A stretch of DNA of 64,000 bases from Paraburkholderia ginsengiterrae (GCF_001645125.1 NZ_LXKA01000011.1:124001-188000), one strand, 5' to 3'. Positions 1 to 9,814 are shown, counted from the stretch's first letter. Notes: a model not told the origin generated them from the letters alone. A program made the numbers and translations.

Positions 1-264
1 GCCGAGTTGCGGCGGGATGGTCAGCTTGCGCGTGCCGCCGACCTTCATGCCTTGCACGCCTTCGTCCCAACCCTTGATGACCATGCCGCCGCCCAGCACG
101 AAAGCGAACGGGTCATTGCGGTCCTTGCTCGAGTCGAACTTCTGGCCATCGGTCAGCCAGCCGGTGTAATGCACGCTGACGGTCTTGCCGGCCACCGCTT
201 CGGCGCCGGTGCCTTCAACGATGTCTTCATACTTCAAGCCGGATTCGGTAGTCACAGTCGACAT
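1..264 (-). CDS. FKBP-type peptidyl-prolyl cis-trans isomerase (C-terminal end outside window)
   Basis: The first 88 residues are visible. They read [20 protein letters not shown], then a stretch with [18 protein letters not shown] and [19 protein letters not shown], which are the FK506-binding fold's substrate-pocket motifs (HYTG, F-D-S-S, V-I-x-G-W-D-E-G). Family members catalyse cis-trans isomerisation of X-Pro bonds. No signal peptide is present, so it should be cytosolic. Small one-domain FKBPs run to about 110-115 residues, so roughly 25 residues lie beyond base 1. The ATG at 262-264 is preceded on the minus strand by a GAGGAG ribosome site. It is divergent from the gene at 470. Confidence 0.93.
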   Translation of the reverse strand, partial: MSTVTTESGLKYEDIVEGTGAEAVAGKTVSVHYTGWLTDGQKFDSSKDRNDPFAFVLGGGMVIKGWDEGVQGMKVGGTRKLTIPPQLG

Positions 265-419
265 GTGTCGCTCCTCAGGTCAAAAACGTAAAAAACGACA
301 TTGTAGGCGCGTTGGCCCTGCATCGCCGAGATTGCGGAGTTTGCCGTGATTGTCCTGCGGCACGCGGATTGCGTGCAAGTTGGCCGTCCGGCCAGGCTGG
401 CCGCGCCGGACGGCATGCC

Positions 420-425
420 TATAAT
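420..425 (+). promoter_or_regulatory. Probable -10 box upstream of the kinase-like gene
   Basis: A perfect TATAAT lies 45 bases before the GTG start at 470. No convincing -35 hexamer is visible at 16-18 bases spacing, so this is a candidate only. Confidence 0.4.
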
Positions 426-469
426 GGGGCTTCATTCAATCACCCTGTACTGCCTGAGAGGGCTCGATC

Positions 470-1276
470 GTGACAACGCCTTCAACCGGAACGCCTGGCG
501 CAGAACCAGCGTCTTCCGGCTTCGCGGTCTCCGAACGCACAGCGCATCTGCGCGCGGAAACCGCTCTGTTTATGCGCGACCACGTGCTGTCGCTGGTATC
601 GCACGACCTGCGTGGGCCGTTGAACGCCATTCATAGCTGGGCGTACGTGCTTGAGCGCAAGCTCGACGCGAACGACCCCAACTCGCAGCGCGCCGTCAGC
701 GGCATTCGCAGCGGGGTGGACCAGCAGGTGAAGCTGCTCGAAACGCTCGTCGACGCCACGCGCGCCGAAACCAGGATGCTGGCGCTCAACTATGCGCCGT
801 TTCCGCTGCATCCGCTCATCGACGAAACCGTGGCGGAAGTCCGCTCGGGCCTCGCGCGTGCACGCGGCGTGGAAGTCGCGGTCGACTCGCGCCTCGCCAC
901 GGAGCAGCTCAACGGCGACCGGGAGCGTCTTGCCGCCGCGCTGTGGGTGATGCTGACGTTCGCCGTCGAAGCGAGCAGCGAGGGCGCCACCGTCACACTG
1001 GCGGCGCATGCGGACGCGACGGCATGGCATGCCACCGTCACGTACGCAGCCAACGGCGCGGCGTTGGAGAATCCAGGGTTGCCTCATGTGCTGGAAGCAT
1101 TTGCCCGCAAGCAGGCAGGCGAGCCGCGCGAAGCGAAACGGATCGCGTGGGTGCTGGCGCTGTGCAAGCGCGTCGCGGAAGCCCACGGCGGCAGCTTCGA
1201 GCAGATCGATGCAACCGGCAGCGACGCGGCTAGGCTGGCGCTGCGTGTACCGCTGAGCGCGGCGGCCCCGCAGTGA
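470..1276 (+). CDS. Cytosolic histidine-kinase-like protein with degenerate ATPase domain
   Basis: The protein has 268 residues, starts at GTG after GAGAGG, and has no membrane segment or sensor domain. A good HisKA H-box is present near residues 43-54 (VSHDLRGPLNAIHSW) with the following dimerisation helix. The C-terminal half has the length of a HATPase domain, but its nucleotide motifs are eroded. The N-box position reads VMLTFAVEAS without the conserved Asn. The G1 region reads YAANGAALEN instead of DxGxG, and the G2 glycine run is missing around AKRIAWVLAL. No response regulator gene adjoins it. It may be a phosphotransfer or scaffold protein, or an inactive kinase. The HisKA call is firm and the activity is uncertain. 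Confidence 0.75.
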   Translation: MTTPSTGTPGAEPASSGFAVSERTAHLRAETALFMRDHVLSLVSHDLRGPLNAIHSWAYVLERKLDANDPNSQRAVSGIRSGVDQQVKLLETLVDATRAETRMLALNYAPFPLHPLIDETVAEVRSGLARARGVEVAVDSRLATEQLNGDRERLAAALWVMLTFAVEASSEGATVTLAAHADATAWHATVTYAANGAALENPGLPHVLEAFARKQAGEPREAKRIAWVLALCKRVAEAHGGSFEQIDATGSDAARLALRVPLSAAAPQ

Positions 1277-1312
1277 ATGGTCCGCCAAAGCCGCTTCCTT
1301 TGCCCGTTTAAG

Positions 1313-1340
1313 TTTTCACCGAGCTTTCACCCTCTATACT
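1313..1340 (+). promoter_or_regulatory. Candidate promoter of the CNNM/CBS gene
   Basis: TTTTCA (1313-1318) and TATACT (1335-1340) are separated by 16 bases. They lie directly upstream of the TTG start at 1349, which implies a very short leader if that start is used. This is a sequence match only. Confidence 0.35.
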
Positions 1341-1348
1341 GACAACTT

Positions 1349-2713
1349 TTGTTGCCGGAGCCTTTCGCTTTGATCCAGGTCGTCGCCCTTATCGGTGCGT
1401 TGTTTCTCGTTGCCCTCAACGGTTTTTTTGTGGCCGCTGAATTCGGTCTGGTCAAACTGCGGCAGACGCGCGTGCAAAGCCTTGCCGCCCAGCACGGCAT
1501 GCGCGGAAAACTGCTGGCAAAGGTGCATGCCCGTCTCGACGCCTATCTCTCCGCCTGCCAGCTCGGCATTACGCTGGCCTCGCTCGGGCTCGGTTGGATC
1601 GGCGAGCCGGCGTTCGCGGAACTGCTGAACCCGGTCTTCAACCTGCTTGGCGTGGAGTCGGAGAAGCTGGTCCACGGCATTTCGCTGTTCTTCGCGTTCT
1701 CGTGCATTTCGTTCCTGCACATCGTGGTGGGCGAACTGGCGCCGAAGTCGCTGGCGATTCGCGAGGCGGAGAAGGTTTCGCTGTGGGCCGCCACGCCGTT
1801 GTACGGCTTTTACTGGGCCATGTATCCGGCCATCTGGGTGCTCAATACGAGCGCCAACGCCGTGCTCAAACTCGCGGGCCTCGACGCCGACCACGGCCAC
1901 GACTCGCACTATTCGACCGACGAACTCAAGCTGATCCTGCGCGGCCGCCGCGCCAACGTCGTAACTGAACTGGGCGTTCCCGACGGCGCGTACAGCCAGG
2001 ACGAGTGGAACACGATTGCGCATTCGCTGGATTTTTCGCGCATGACCGTGTCGGACCTGATGCGCCCGGCTCATGAAATGGTCGGCTTGCGGCGCGATCT
2101 GCCGTTGCGCGACAACATGAGTGTGGTGGCGCGGCATCGCTTTAGCCGCTATCCGCTGTTCGAAGACGCATCCGGCGAACGCGTGGCCGGCATGATCCAC
2201 TTGAAGGACCTGCTGCTGGCGCGCCATGCCGGCAGCACGCTCGACGACCTGTCCAAATACGTGCGGCCCGTGCAGTACGTCAAGCCGGAGATGCCGGCGC
2301 TCGAACTGTTTCGCCGCTTCCGCAAGGGCGCGCCGCATTTCGCGCTGGTTGGCCGCAAGCATTCGAAGCCCATTGGCTTTCTCACGCTCGACAATCTGCT
2401 CGGCGCGCTGGTCGGCCAGATTCACGACGAGTTCCGTCAGGGCGACGCAGACTGGACGCGCATGGATGACGGCACGTTGATGGGCAAGGGCAGCTTGCCG
2501 GTGGTGTCGCTGGAGCGCGCGCTGGGAATCGACATCGACGAAGGCAAGGCCGAATCGGTCGGCGGCCTCGTGATTCACGCACTGAACGATCTGCCTACCG
2601 AGGGGCAGCGAATCGAGTTCGATCGCTTCGACGTGGTGGTCAAGAAGATGAAGGGGCCGAGGATCGTGCTCGTGCGCGTCTATCCGAAAACGTTCGACGA
2701 CGAAGGCGGTTAA
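1349..2713 (+). CDS. CNNM/DUF21 transmembrane protein with CBS pair and CorC_HlyC domain (hemolysin-like family)
   Basis: The 454-residue length is usual for the family. The N-terminal DUF21/CNNM domain (about residues 8-200) has several hydrophobic segments, such as VVALIGALFLVALNGFFVAA and the helix around ISLLFAFSCISFLHIVVG. A CBS pair follows (about 220-350, with MTVSDLMRPAHEMVGL and PIGFLTLDNLLGALVG). The CorC_HlyC transporter-associated domain is at the C-terminus (VGGLVIHALNDLP). Relatives are inner-membrane proteins linked to Mg2+/Co2+ efflux or homeostasis. The hemolysin name is historical. TTG at 1349 is the longest start, and another TTG at 1370 is possible. Confidence 0.88.
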   Translation: MLPEPFALIQVVALIGALFLVALNGFFVAAEFGLVKLRQTRVQSLAAQHGMRGKLLAKVHARLDAYLSACQLGITLASLGLGWIGEPAFAELLNPVFNLLGVESEKLVHGISLFFAFSCISFLHIVVGELAPKSLAIREAEKVSLWAATPLYGFYWAMYPAIWVLNTSANAVLKLAGLDADHGHDSHYSTDELKLILRGRRANVVTELGVPDGAYSQDEWNTIAHSLDFSRMTVSDLMRPAHEMVGLRRDLPLRDNMSVVARHRFSRYPLFEDASGERVAGMIHLKDLLLARHAGSTLDDLSKYVRPVQYVKPEMPALELFRRFRKGAPHFALVGRKHSKPIGFLTLDNLLGALVGQIHDEFRQGDADWTRMDDGTLMGKGSLPVVSLERALGIDIDEGKAESVGGLVIHALNDLPTEGQRIEFDRFDVVVKKMKGPRIVLVRVYPKTFDDEGG

Positions 2714-2753
2714 ACCGAGCCTTCCACCTAACCGCGCAACACTTCACTTGCCG

Positions 2754-5612
2754 TCAGCTGCGTGGCACACCTTCCTCCACCAGCACTGCTATCGGCATCG
2801 AGCCCAACGCGTCGCGCAAATATAACAGGCCGTTCTCATCGATCTTCGGTGCCGCGGGACTCAGCCAGTCGAACAACGCTCTGGCCGACAGATCCGCCGG
2901 CATTTCCACCGCGGTGTCCCCCCAGGCCTGCGGATCGATCATCGGCACATCGCTGTTCCCGCCGAGCAGACCGGCAGCGAGCCGGCTTGCCACCACCACC
3001 GCCCACGCATTGCCGTGCCGCCGCGCGAACGCGATCGCATGCGGTGCATGCGCGCCGCGCACGACAAGCGGCAAGTACACGCTCTGACTCAGCAACTCCG
3101 GCAAATACGTTCGCAGCGCGAGTACGCGCTGGATGACCGCGAGCTTCACGCGGCCATCGCGCCAGCCCGGCAGATAATCCGACGGCGGCGTTTGCACGAG
3201 CCACGCGTCGCGTTTCGCGAAATCGACGGGCCGGCGATTGTCCGGATCCACCAGGCTGAAGTCCCACAATTCGGTGCCTTGATAAAGATCGGGAATCCCA
3301 GGCGATGCCAGTCGCAACACCGTCTGCTGCAAGCTATTGAGCGCGCCGGCAGGGCCAATTCGCTCGACGAACGCGGACAACACCTCAAGGAATCCGTCGC
3401 GCCGCTGCGGCGCCAGGATGTCGAACAGGAAGTCGCGGCAGCCGGCCTCATACGCTTCGTCGGGCGCGAGCCAGTTGGTCTGCAGTTTTGCTTCGCGCAG
3501 CGCCTTCAGTTGCCATTGCGCGACGCGCTCGGCCAGGTCCTTCACGCCCGCTGCGTCGTCCGGTTTCAGATCCGGCGGCCAGCAGCCCACCAGTGTCTGA
3601 TACAGCATCGCTTCGGCGGCGGGACCGGGTGCCCAGTCGTAGCCCCTGTCCTGACCAACGCTGCTGACCGGCTTGCCATCCAGCGCACGGCGATGCGGCG
3701 CATTCAACGTGGACCACGCGCGCAAGGTCGCGCCCCAGTCCTGGGCGATCTCGCTCAACACGGCGAGCCGCGCGCGCACGTCTTCGCCGCGTTTGTGATC
3801 GTGCGTGGCCGTGGCGAGCATGGCGTGCGGGAAGTGTTGCGAGCGCTCCAGATTCGCCGCGTGAAACTGCTCGACGGAGAGCGCGAATTCGCTCGGGTCC
3901 GAGCCGACTTCATTGCGCGACAACAGTCGGCCGTAGCGATAGCACGCGGTGTCCTCCACCGCCTTCGCGGCGACCGGCGCGGTCAACTGGGAAAACAGCG
4001 TTTGCGCCGTGCGTCGCGAGGAACCGGCATGGTTCGGCGGCGCGCTATTCTGGCCTTGTTGGGCCGCCGCGCCGTTTCGTCCGGCCGGCGCTTCTTCGGC
4101 GCTGTCGCCGAGCCACGCGTTCACGAGATCGAGCGTGGCATGGTCGGCGCGCGAGAGCGAGTGACGAGCGCCCGCCAGCGCCTGATCGAAGTAGAGGTTG
4201 TCCGTGGTGCTGCGCAAACCGTTCTGCGGATAGATTCGATACACCGGAAAATGCACGACCAGTTCGATCAGCACCCGCCGCAGCGTGGTGAAGGTGAAGT
4301 CGCGCGTGGTTAGCGAGTCGCGTGCGATGCGATGCAACGCACGCGCCGCGCGGTCCAGTTCCGCGGGGAAGTTTTCCGCGAGCATCTTGCGGCGCGCGGC
4401 AAGGCACTCGCCTTCGAAGCGCGGGCTGCGGCCGGTGAGTTCGGTCCACGTCTGCGCGAGCGGCTCGGCGCCGTCCGGATCGTGCAGCAGCGCACCCACG
4501 TCGTTCATGAAATCGTAGCCGGTCGTGCCGTCCACGGGCCAATCGTCGCGCAGCGGTTCGTCACGGCCAAGAATCTTTTCCACTACGACATACGGCGCGG
4601 TGTCGCGCAGTTCAGTGAGACGCTGCCTCAAGCGCTGACAGTATTCGCGCGGCTCGGCGAGGCCGTCGATGTGATCGATCCGCAAGCCGTCCACCACGCC
4701 CTCCTGATACAGACGGAAAGGCAGTGCATGCACGGCCTCGAACACCTCGGGCCGTTCCACGCGCACGCCCGCGAGCGCTGAAATATCGAAGAAACGCCGC
4801 CAGTTCAGTTCGTCCGACGCGGTGCGCCACCATGCCAGGCGGAAATGCTGCCGCTCGATCAGCCGGTGCAGGCGGTCGCGCGTCACCGGCTCGTGCGGCG
4901 AATACGCCTGCAGCGCGAACTCGATCGCCGGGCCGCCGTTTTGCGCGACGAATTCGCGCAGCATCTCGCGTCCTTCCGCGGCGCGCGGCTGATCGGCAGG
5001 CTGCGTCGTGACCCCTTGAAAGCGCTCGGCGAGCGCGTTGAGATCGGCACGGTCGGCGCTTTGCAGAATCGACGCGTAGTCGATCGGGCACACTGGGAAC
5101 ACATGCGGTCCGTAGCCGATATAAAAACGCCCTGTGTCGCCAGCGAAATGCAGCGCGATGCGGCCCGCCGCGAGTTCCTCGCCGTACGGCGCGCCGAGCG
5201 TCGGCTGCAGCACCTTGCCGCGCAAGGCCGGATCGGGCGAATGCCAGTCCACGTCGAAATGCCGCGCATACGCGCTGTGACGGCCCCATTCGAGGATATC
5301 GAGCCACCACGCGTTGCTCGAGCCGCCGACGCCCATGTGGTTCGGCACGATGTCTACGATCAAGCCCATGCCGTGCACGCGCAGTTGATCGGCGAGGCGC
5401 TTCAGGCCCGCCTCGCCGCCGCATTCGGCGCTGACCTGGGTGTAGTCGACGGTATCGTAGCCGTGCGTCGATCCTGGCTCCGCAGTCGTAATGGGCGACG
5501 TGTACAGATGGCTGATGCCGAGCGCGGCGAAATAGCCGACGTGCTTCGCGGCGTCGTCGAACGTGAAGCCTCGATGGAACTGGAGGCGCAGCGTGGAGCG
5601 TGGGACGGTCAT
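2754..5612 (-). CDS. treY: Malto-oligosyltrehalose synthase
   Basis: This GH13 enzyme converts the reducing-end alpha-1,4 bond of malto-oligosaccharides to alpha,alpha-1,1, giving the substrate for TreZ. The motifs are in order: DIVPNHMGVGG (about 87-97), GLRIDHIDGL with nucleophile Asp313, VVVEKILGRDEPL with acid Glu345, and ATHDHKRGED (about 607-616). At 952 residues it is longer than many TreY proteins. Part of the excess is a low-complexity Gly/Ala/Gln/Asn stretch at about 503-538. Its ATG overlaps the malQ stop as ATGA (5609-5612), so it is probably translationally coupled. It is the last gene of the seven-gene glucan/trehalose run. Confidence 0.96.
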   Translation of the reverse strand: MTVPRSTLRLQFHRGFTFDDAAKHVGYFAALGISHLYTSPITTAEPGSTHGYDTVDYTQVSAECGGEAGLKRLADQLRVHGMGLIVDIVPNHMGVGGSSNAWWLDILEWGRHSAYARHFDVDWHSPDPALRGKVLQPTLGAPYGEELAAGRIALHFAGDTGRFYIGYGPHVFPVCPIDYASILQSADRADLNALAERFQGVTTQPADQPRAAEGREMLREFVAQNGGPAIEFALQAYSPHEPVTRDRLHRLIERQHFRLAWWRTASDELNWRRFFDISALAGVRVERPEVFEAVHALPFRLYQEGVVDGLRIDHIDGLAEPREYCQRLRQRLTELRDTAPYVVVEKILGRDEPLRDDWPVDGTTGYDFMNDVGALLHDPDGAEPLAQTWTELTGRSPRFEGECLAARRKMLAENFPAELDRAARALHRIARDSLTTRDFTFTTLRRVLIELVVHFPVYRIYPQNGLRSTTDNLYFDQALAGARHSLSRADHATLDLVNAWLGDSAEEAPAGRNGAAAQQGQNSAPPNHAGSSRRTAQTLFSQLTAPVAAKAVEDTACYRYGRLLSRNEVGSDPSEFALSVEQFHAANLERSQHFPHAMLATATHDHKRGEDVRARLAVLSEIAQDWGATLRAWSTLNAPHRRALDGKPVSSVGQDRGYDWAPGPAAEAMLYQTLVGCWPPDLKPDDAAGVKDLAERVAQWQLKALREAKLQTNWLAPDEAYEAGCRDFLFDILAPQRRDGFLEVLSAFVERIGPAGALNSLQQTVLRLASPGIPDLYQGTELWDFSLVDPDNRRPVDFAKRDAWLVQTPPSDYLPGWRDGRVKLAVIQRVLALRTYLPELLSQSVYLPLVVRGAHAPHAIAFARRHGNAWAVVVASRLAAGLLGGNSDVPMIDPQAWGDTAVEMPADLSARALFDWLSPAAPKIDENGLLYLRDALGSMPIAVLVEEGVPRS

Positions 5613-7813
5613 GGCGTATCAGGCTCTGAAGAAGCGTTGGAAGCCGCCGCCGATGCGGAAGCGTGGCGCGCGCGATCGACCGCGAGCAGGCGGTCGCAGA
5701 AGCTGTCGTTGTCGAACAGCTCGCCAACCGGCAAGGCCACGCGGCGGCGCCAGTTCGGATGCTCGTCGATCGAGCCGGGCAGATTGGGTTGCTCGACCTG
5801 GGCGAGCAGATCCTCCAGCGGAAATGTCACCAGCGGTCCGGGCGTGGCGGCGACGAAGGCCAGCGCCTCGTCCACGGGCGCGCTCTCCGGCGGCGGCGCG
5901 TCGACACCTGGCGCGGCTACTCCGGCTTGCTGGAATGCGCGCCATAGCTCGGCACGGTCCCGCGCGCGTTCCTGCTGGGCGACTTCTTCGGGATCGCGGC
6001 CGTCGGCACGCGCCATGGTCTGGCCGATCCTGTTGCGCCAGCTAATGTCGCTGCCGCGCCACCAGCCGGCCACGGTGGGCAGATCGTGCGTGGTCGTGGT
6101 GCCGACCGCATGGCGGTCCCATTGCTGCGGCGGCTTGAAACCGCTGCCGCCGTACGCGCCTTCGAACCACAGCACGCGAATCCCGGCGAGGCCATGGTCG
6201 TCGAGCCGCTCGCGAAAGCCGGGTGGCACGGTGCCGAGGTCCTCGCCGATCACGATCGCGCGATGCCGCCACGATTCGAGCGCGATCAGCCGCAGCAGGT
6301 CTTCGAGCGGATAGCGCAGGTAGGCGCCATGCCGTGCGCTTTGACCTTCGGGCACGAGCCATAGCCGCCGCAAGCCGAGAATGTGATCGATGCGCACGCC
6401 GCCCGCATGCGCGAACGCCGCCCGCAGCATGTCGATGAAGGCGGTAAATCCCTGCGTGCGCATGGCGCGCGGCGAGAAGGTGGTCAGCCCCCACGCCTGG
6501 CCGGCCTGATTGAACAGATCGGGCGGCGCCCCGACTGACACGCCTTGCAGCATGTCGTCGCGATACGACCACGCGTGACTGCCGGCGCTATCGCAGCCCA
6601 CCGCGAGATCGGCGATCAGGCCGACGGCCATGCCGGCATCGCGCGCCGCGTACTGTGCGTGCGACAGTCCCTTGGCGGCGAGCCATTGCAGAAACAGATG
6701 AAACGCGACTTCGTGGCCGTTGGCCTCGGCAAAGGCTTCGACTTCCGGGCTGCGCGGATCGCGCAACGCGTCGGGCCAGTTGCGCCAGTGTCCGTTGCCG
6801 CCTTGTGCGAGTTGAGCGGCCTGTAGCGCTTCGAAACGCGCGTGGTCTTCGAGCGCGCGTCCAGCGCGTTCACAGAAGCCGTGAAATTCCAGCGCGCGTG
6901 GCGTGTCCAGCGCGCGTTCCTGCGTGCAGAAGCGCTCGTACAGCGTGCGCAAGACCTTCAGCTTCAGCACGACGGCGTTCGGCCAGTCGATCAACGGCAA
7001 GTCTTCGAACGCCGACCAGGCATGCGTGGCCCGCGCGGTATCGAGCGCCGCGTGCAGCGCATCGCCGCCGAACACGGCGGCGGGATCGATATGCGTGACG
7101 TTCAGCCACAAGCGCGACGACGGCGAATACGGACTGAAGCGGTTCGGTTCCGCGCTGAACATGGCGTGGGTCGGACTGACGGCGAGCGCATGCGCGCCAC
7201 GCTTCGCGCTTTCGATCGCGAATTGTGCGAGCGCCGAATAATCGCCGATGCCGCCGTCACCAGTGCGGCGCAGACCGTACAACTGCGCGGCGATGCCCCA
7301 CAGCGGAGGCGCGGACGCGGCGCTGCCGGCCTCGTTGTTGTGCAGCGTGCGCCAGGCATCGGCGATGGTGTAGCAGCGCGACGGCGCCACCGCGAGCGTC
7401 ACATGCTGGTCGTTGATCACAAGCGTGTGATAACCGGGTTCGTCGATCGGTGCGAGCAGGGCTTCTTCGCCTTTGGGCGCGGTAAAGCGGCCGTCGATGA
7501 TCGAGCCGCTTTCGAGGTCGATCCGATAATGGCTTCCCGATTTGATCGCGGCGGCCGGCAACGCAATGCCGCGGCCGATTTCCGCGGTCATCAGCGGCGG
7601 CAGTTTGCGGCCTGACAATTCGGCGTCCAGAGCGGCCGCGCTGTGCCGGATCTGCGTGGCATTGCCGCACGGCAAACCCATCTGTTCGAGCAGCACGGAC
7701 AGCGTGCTCTCAGGCACGTGCTGCGTGGTGTGGTGGGCGTCCTGCCACTCCACCTCGAAGCCCGCGCGCGCGGCGAGCGTGACGATCGTGTCATTGGAGT
7801 GTCGGGTAGTCAC
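5609..7813 (-). CDS. malQ: 4-alpha-glucanotransferase (amylomaltase)
   Basis: This GH77 disproportionating enzyme transfers maltosyl and longer units between alpha-1,4-glucans. The visible motifs are GGVRIDHILGLRRLWLVPEG (nucleophile Asp), VIGEDLGTVPPG (acid Glu) and TTTHDLPTVAGWW (third Asp). An N-terminal extension before the catalytic barrel is present, as in the long bacterial MalQ type, and the length is 734 residues. I chose GTG at 7811-7813, whose bases overlap the treZ stop as GTGA. The frame stays open further upstream, but that extension is Arg-rich and unlike the family. In this operon it would trim or extend the chains used by TreY. Confidence 0.94.
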   Translation of the reverse strand: MTTRHSNDTIVTLAARAGFEVEWQDAHHTTQHVPESTLSVLLEQMGLPCGNATQIRHSAAALDAELSGRKLPPLMTAEIGRGIALPAAAIKSGSHYRIDLESGSIIDGRFTAPKGEEALLAPIDEPGYHTLVINDQHVTLAVAPSRCYTIADAWRTLHNNEAGSAASAPPLWGIAAQLYGLRRTGDGGIGDYSALAQFAIESAKRGAHALAVSPTHAMFSAEPNRFSPYSPSSRLWLNVTHIDPAAVFGGDALHAALDTARATHAWSAFEDLPLIDWPNAVVLKLKVLRTLYERFCTQERALDTPRALEFHGFCERAGRALEDHARFEALQAAQLAQGGNGHWRNWPDALRDPRSPEVEAFAEANGHEVAFHLFLQWLAAKGLSHAQYAARDAGMAVGLIADLAVGCDSAGSHAWSYRDDMLQGVSVGAPPDLFNQAGQAWGLTTFSPRAMRTQGFTAFIDMLRAAFAHAGGVRIDHILGLRRLWLVPEGQSARHGAYLRYPLEDLLRLIALESWRHRAIVIGEDLGTVPPGFRERLDDHGLAGIRVLWFEGAYGGSGFKPPQQWDRHAVGTTTTHDLPTVAGWWRGSDISWRNRIGQTMARADGRDPEEVAQQERARDRAELWRAFQQAGVAAPGVDAPPPESAPVDEALAFVAATPGPLVTFPLEDLLAQVEQPNLPGSIDEHPNWRRRVALPVGELFDNDSFCDRLLAVDRARHASASAAASNASSEPDTP

Positions 7814-9732
7814 GCGCGGTGCTCCTGGTGTCCCACGATGCGGGCATCGTGGCCGATGGCATAGCCGCCGACGTCGCCGGTCAGCCACGCGACGAACGCA
7901 TACGGCGGCAAAGTCTTGAGTTCGATCTGATCGCGCACGCGCGGCGGCGTTTCGAAAATCACTTTGCCGGCGGGAATCTCGGCGAGCATGACACTCTCCT
8001 TCGAGAGATTCAGCGCGGCCGACAACGTCTCACCGTCGCCCAGTTTCCAGCGGGCAATCAGCGCATTGGCGTCGCCCCCGTTGGCCCCGCTCAGCACCGT
8101 CACGCCGCAGGCCTTGCCATGTTTCAGGCGTGGCGTAATCAGCTTGGCGCGCACGGCTAGCGCGGACTTGTAGAAGTGCATCCAGTCGAGGCGGTCTTTC
8201 GCTTCATCTTCGTCGAGCCTGGATGTGTCATCCGGCCCAGGCGGCGATGACGCGCCGAACGTCTTCACGTCGTTAGGATCGGGAATCTGCGCGCGTTGCT
8301 TCTCGTCGCTGAACGCCGAAAAGCGTGCGAATTCGCGCCGTCGTCCTTCGCGCACCGCATCGGCGAGATCGCCGGTGTGGTCCGTGAAAAACAGGAAGGG
8401 TTGCGTCGAGCCATATTCCTCGTCCATGAACAGCAGCGGAATTTGCGGCGACAGCAAGAGCAGGGCGGTGGCGGCGCGCAACGCATCATCCGAAGTGAGC
8501 TTTCGAAGGCGTTCGCCGAACGCGCGATTGCCGATCTGATCGTGGTTCTGCAGGAACATCACGAACGATGCAGGCGGCAAATGCCCGCTCGCTTCGCCGC
8601 GTGGCCGGCCGTCGTGAATCGGCGACGGGTCGCCCTGATACGCAAAGCCTTCCGACAGCACGCGCGCGAGGCGCCGGATCGGCTGCTCCTCGTAGGCGTG
8701 GTAATAGCCCTCCGTTTCGCCGGTAAGCAGCACGTGCAGCGTGTTGTGCGCGTCGTCGTTCCATTGCGCGTCGAAGTGCGTGTCCAGCAGGCTCGCGCTG
8801 TTGTGCTCGTTTTCCAGCACCAGATGCACATGCCGTCCATGCTGCACCCTCGCGCGAATATGGTCGGACAATTCGCGCAGCCACGCATGATTGCCAATGG
8901 CGTGCACGGCGTCGAAGCGCAGCCCGTCGAGACGATATTCGTTGATCCAGTAGACGGCGTTATCCGTGAAGAAGTCGCTGACTTCACTGCGCTCGAAATC
9001 GATCGCCTGGCCCCACGGCGTGTGCGTGCTTTCGCGGAAAAACGGGCGCGCGTACTGGTAAAGATAATTGCCGTCCGGGCCGAAGTGGTTGTAGACCACG
9101 TCGAGAAACACCATCAAGCCGAGACCGTGGGCGGCGTCGATCAGCGCTTTCAGTTCCTCGGGGCGGCCGTAGGCGGAATCGGGCGCAAATGGCAGGACGC
9201 CGTCGTAGCCCCAATTGTGCCGGCCCGGGAAATCCGCCAGCGGCATCAACTCGATGGCGGTCACGCCGAGTGCGGCGAGAGTCGGCAAGCGCTTCTGCAC
9301 GCCTGCATATCCGCCCATCGCGCCCACGTGAAGTTCGTACAGCACCGTTTCTTCCCAGGGCCGGCCGTGCCAGGTGGTCTGCTCCCAACGGTACGCGCGC
9401 GGGTCGATCACTTCACTCGGTCCATGCACGTCCTGGGGCTGAAAGCGCGACGCCGGATCGGGCACCGCCTGCCCGCCGTCCAGCCGGTAGCGGTACAGCG
9501 TGCCCGCGCCGGTGTTGACGGCGGCTTCGAACCAGCCGTTGCCGGCTGGCGTCATGCCGTGCGCGCCTTGAGCCGGCCCGTTTTCGATGACCACCTCGAC
9601 CTGCTTGCACGAAGGCGCCCAGAAGCGAAACCGCGTGCACGGATTCGCGCCTGCCGCGCCGAGCAGTTGCGCGCCGAAGGGCAGGCAATGCGCGTGATGA
9701 TGCGCATGAGGATCAATCGGGCTTTCGGACAT
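7810..9732 (-). CDS. treZ: Malto-oligosyltrehalose trehalohydrolase
   Basis: It releases trehalose from maltooligosyl-trehalose made by TreY. The 640-residue protein has an N-terminal early-set/CBM48-like domain (about 30-120, FRFWAPSCKQVEVVIENG). The GH13 barrel follows with FLDVVYNHFGPDGNYL, GLRFDAVHAI (nucleophile), LVLENEHN (acid) and FLQNHDQIGNRAFG. The residues MSESPIDPHAHHHAHCLPFG at the start include a short His cluster. The stop codon overlaps the malQ start. It lies 82 bases after glgX. Confidence 0.96.
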   Translation of the reverse strand: MSESPIDPHAHHHAHCLPFGAQLLGAAGANPCTRFRFWAPSCKQVEVVIENGPAQGAHGMTPAGNGWFEAAVNTGAGTLYRYRLDGGQAVPDPASRFQPQDVHGPSEVIDPRAYRWEQTTWHGRPWEETVLYELHVGAMGGYAGVQKRLPTLAALGVTAIELMPLADFPGRHNWGYDGVLPFAPDSAYGRPEELKALIDAAHGLGLMVFLDVVYNHFGPDGNYLYQYARPFFRESTHTPWGQAIDFERSEVSDFFTDNAVYWINEYRLDGLRFDAVHAIGNHAWLRELSDHIRARVQHGRHVHLVLENEHNSASLLDTHFDAQWNDDAHNTLHVLLTGETEGYYHAYEEQPIRRLARVLSEGFAYQGDPSPIHDGRPRGEASGHLPPASFVMFLQNHDQIGNRAFGERLRKLTSDDALRAATALLLLSPQIPLLFMDEEYGSTQPFLFFTDHTGDLADAVREGRRREFARFSAFSDEKQRAQIPDPNDVKTFGASSPPGPDDTSRLDEDEAKDRLDWMHFYKSALAVRAKLITPRLKHGKACGVTVLSGANGGDANALIARWKLGDGETLSAALNLSKESVMLAEIPAGKVIFETPPRVRDQIELKTLPPYAFVAWLTGDVGGYAIGHDARIVGHQEHRA

Positions 9733-9814
9733 GTTTCGTGCCCCTTCAGTTTCGCTTTCGAGCCGTACCTTGCATGCTGTTCCGCCGCGGCGCCGTGGCC
9801 GCCTGAGTGCTCAT

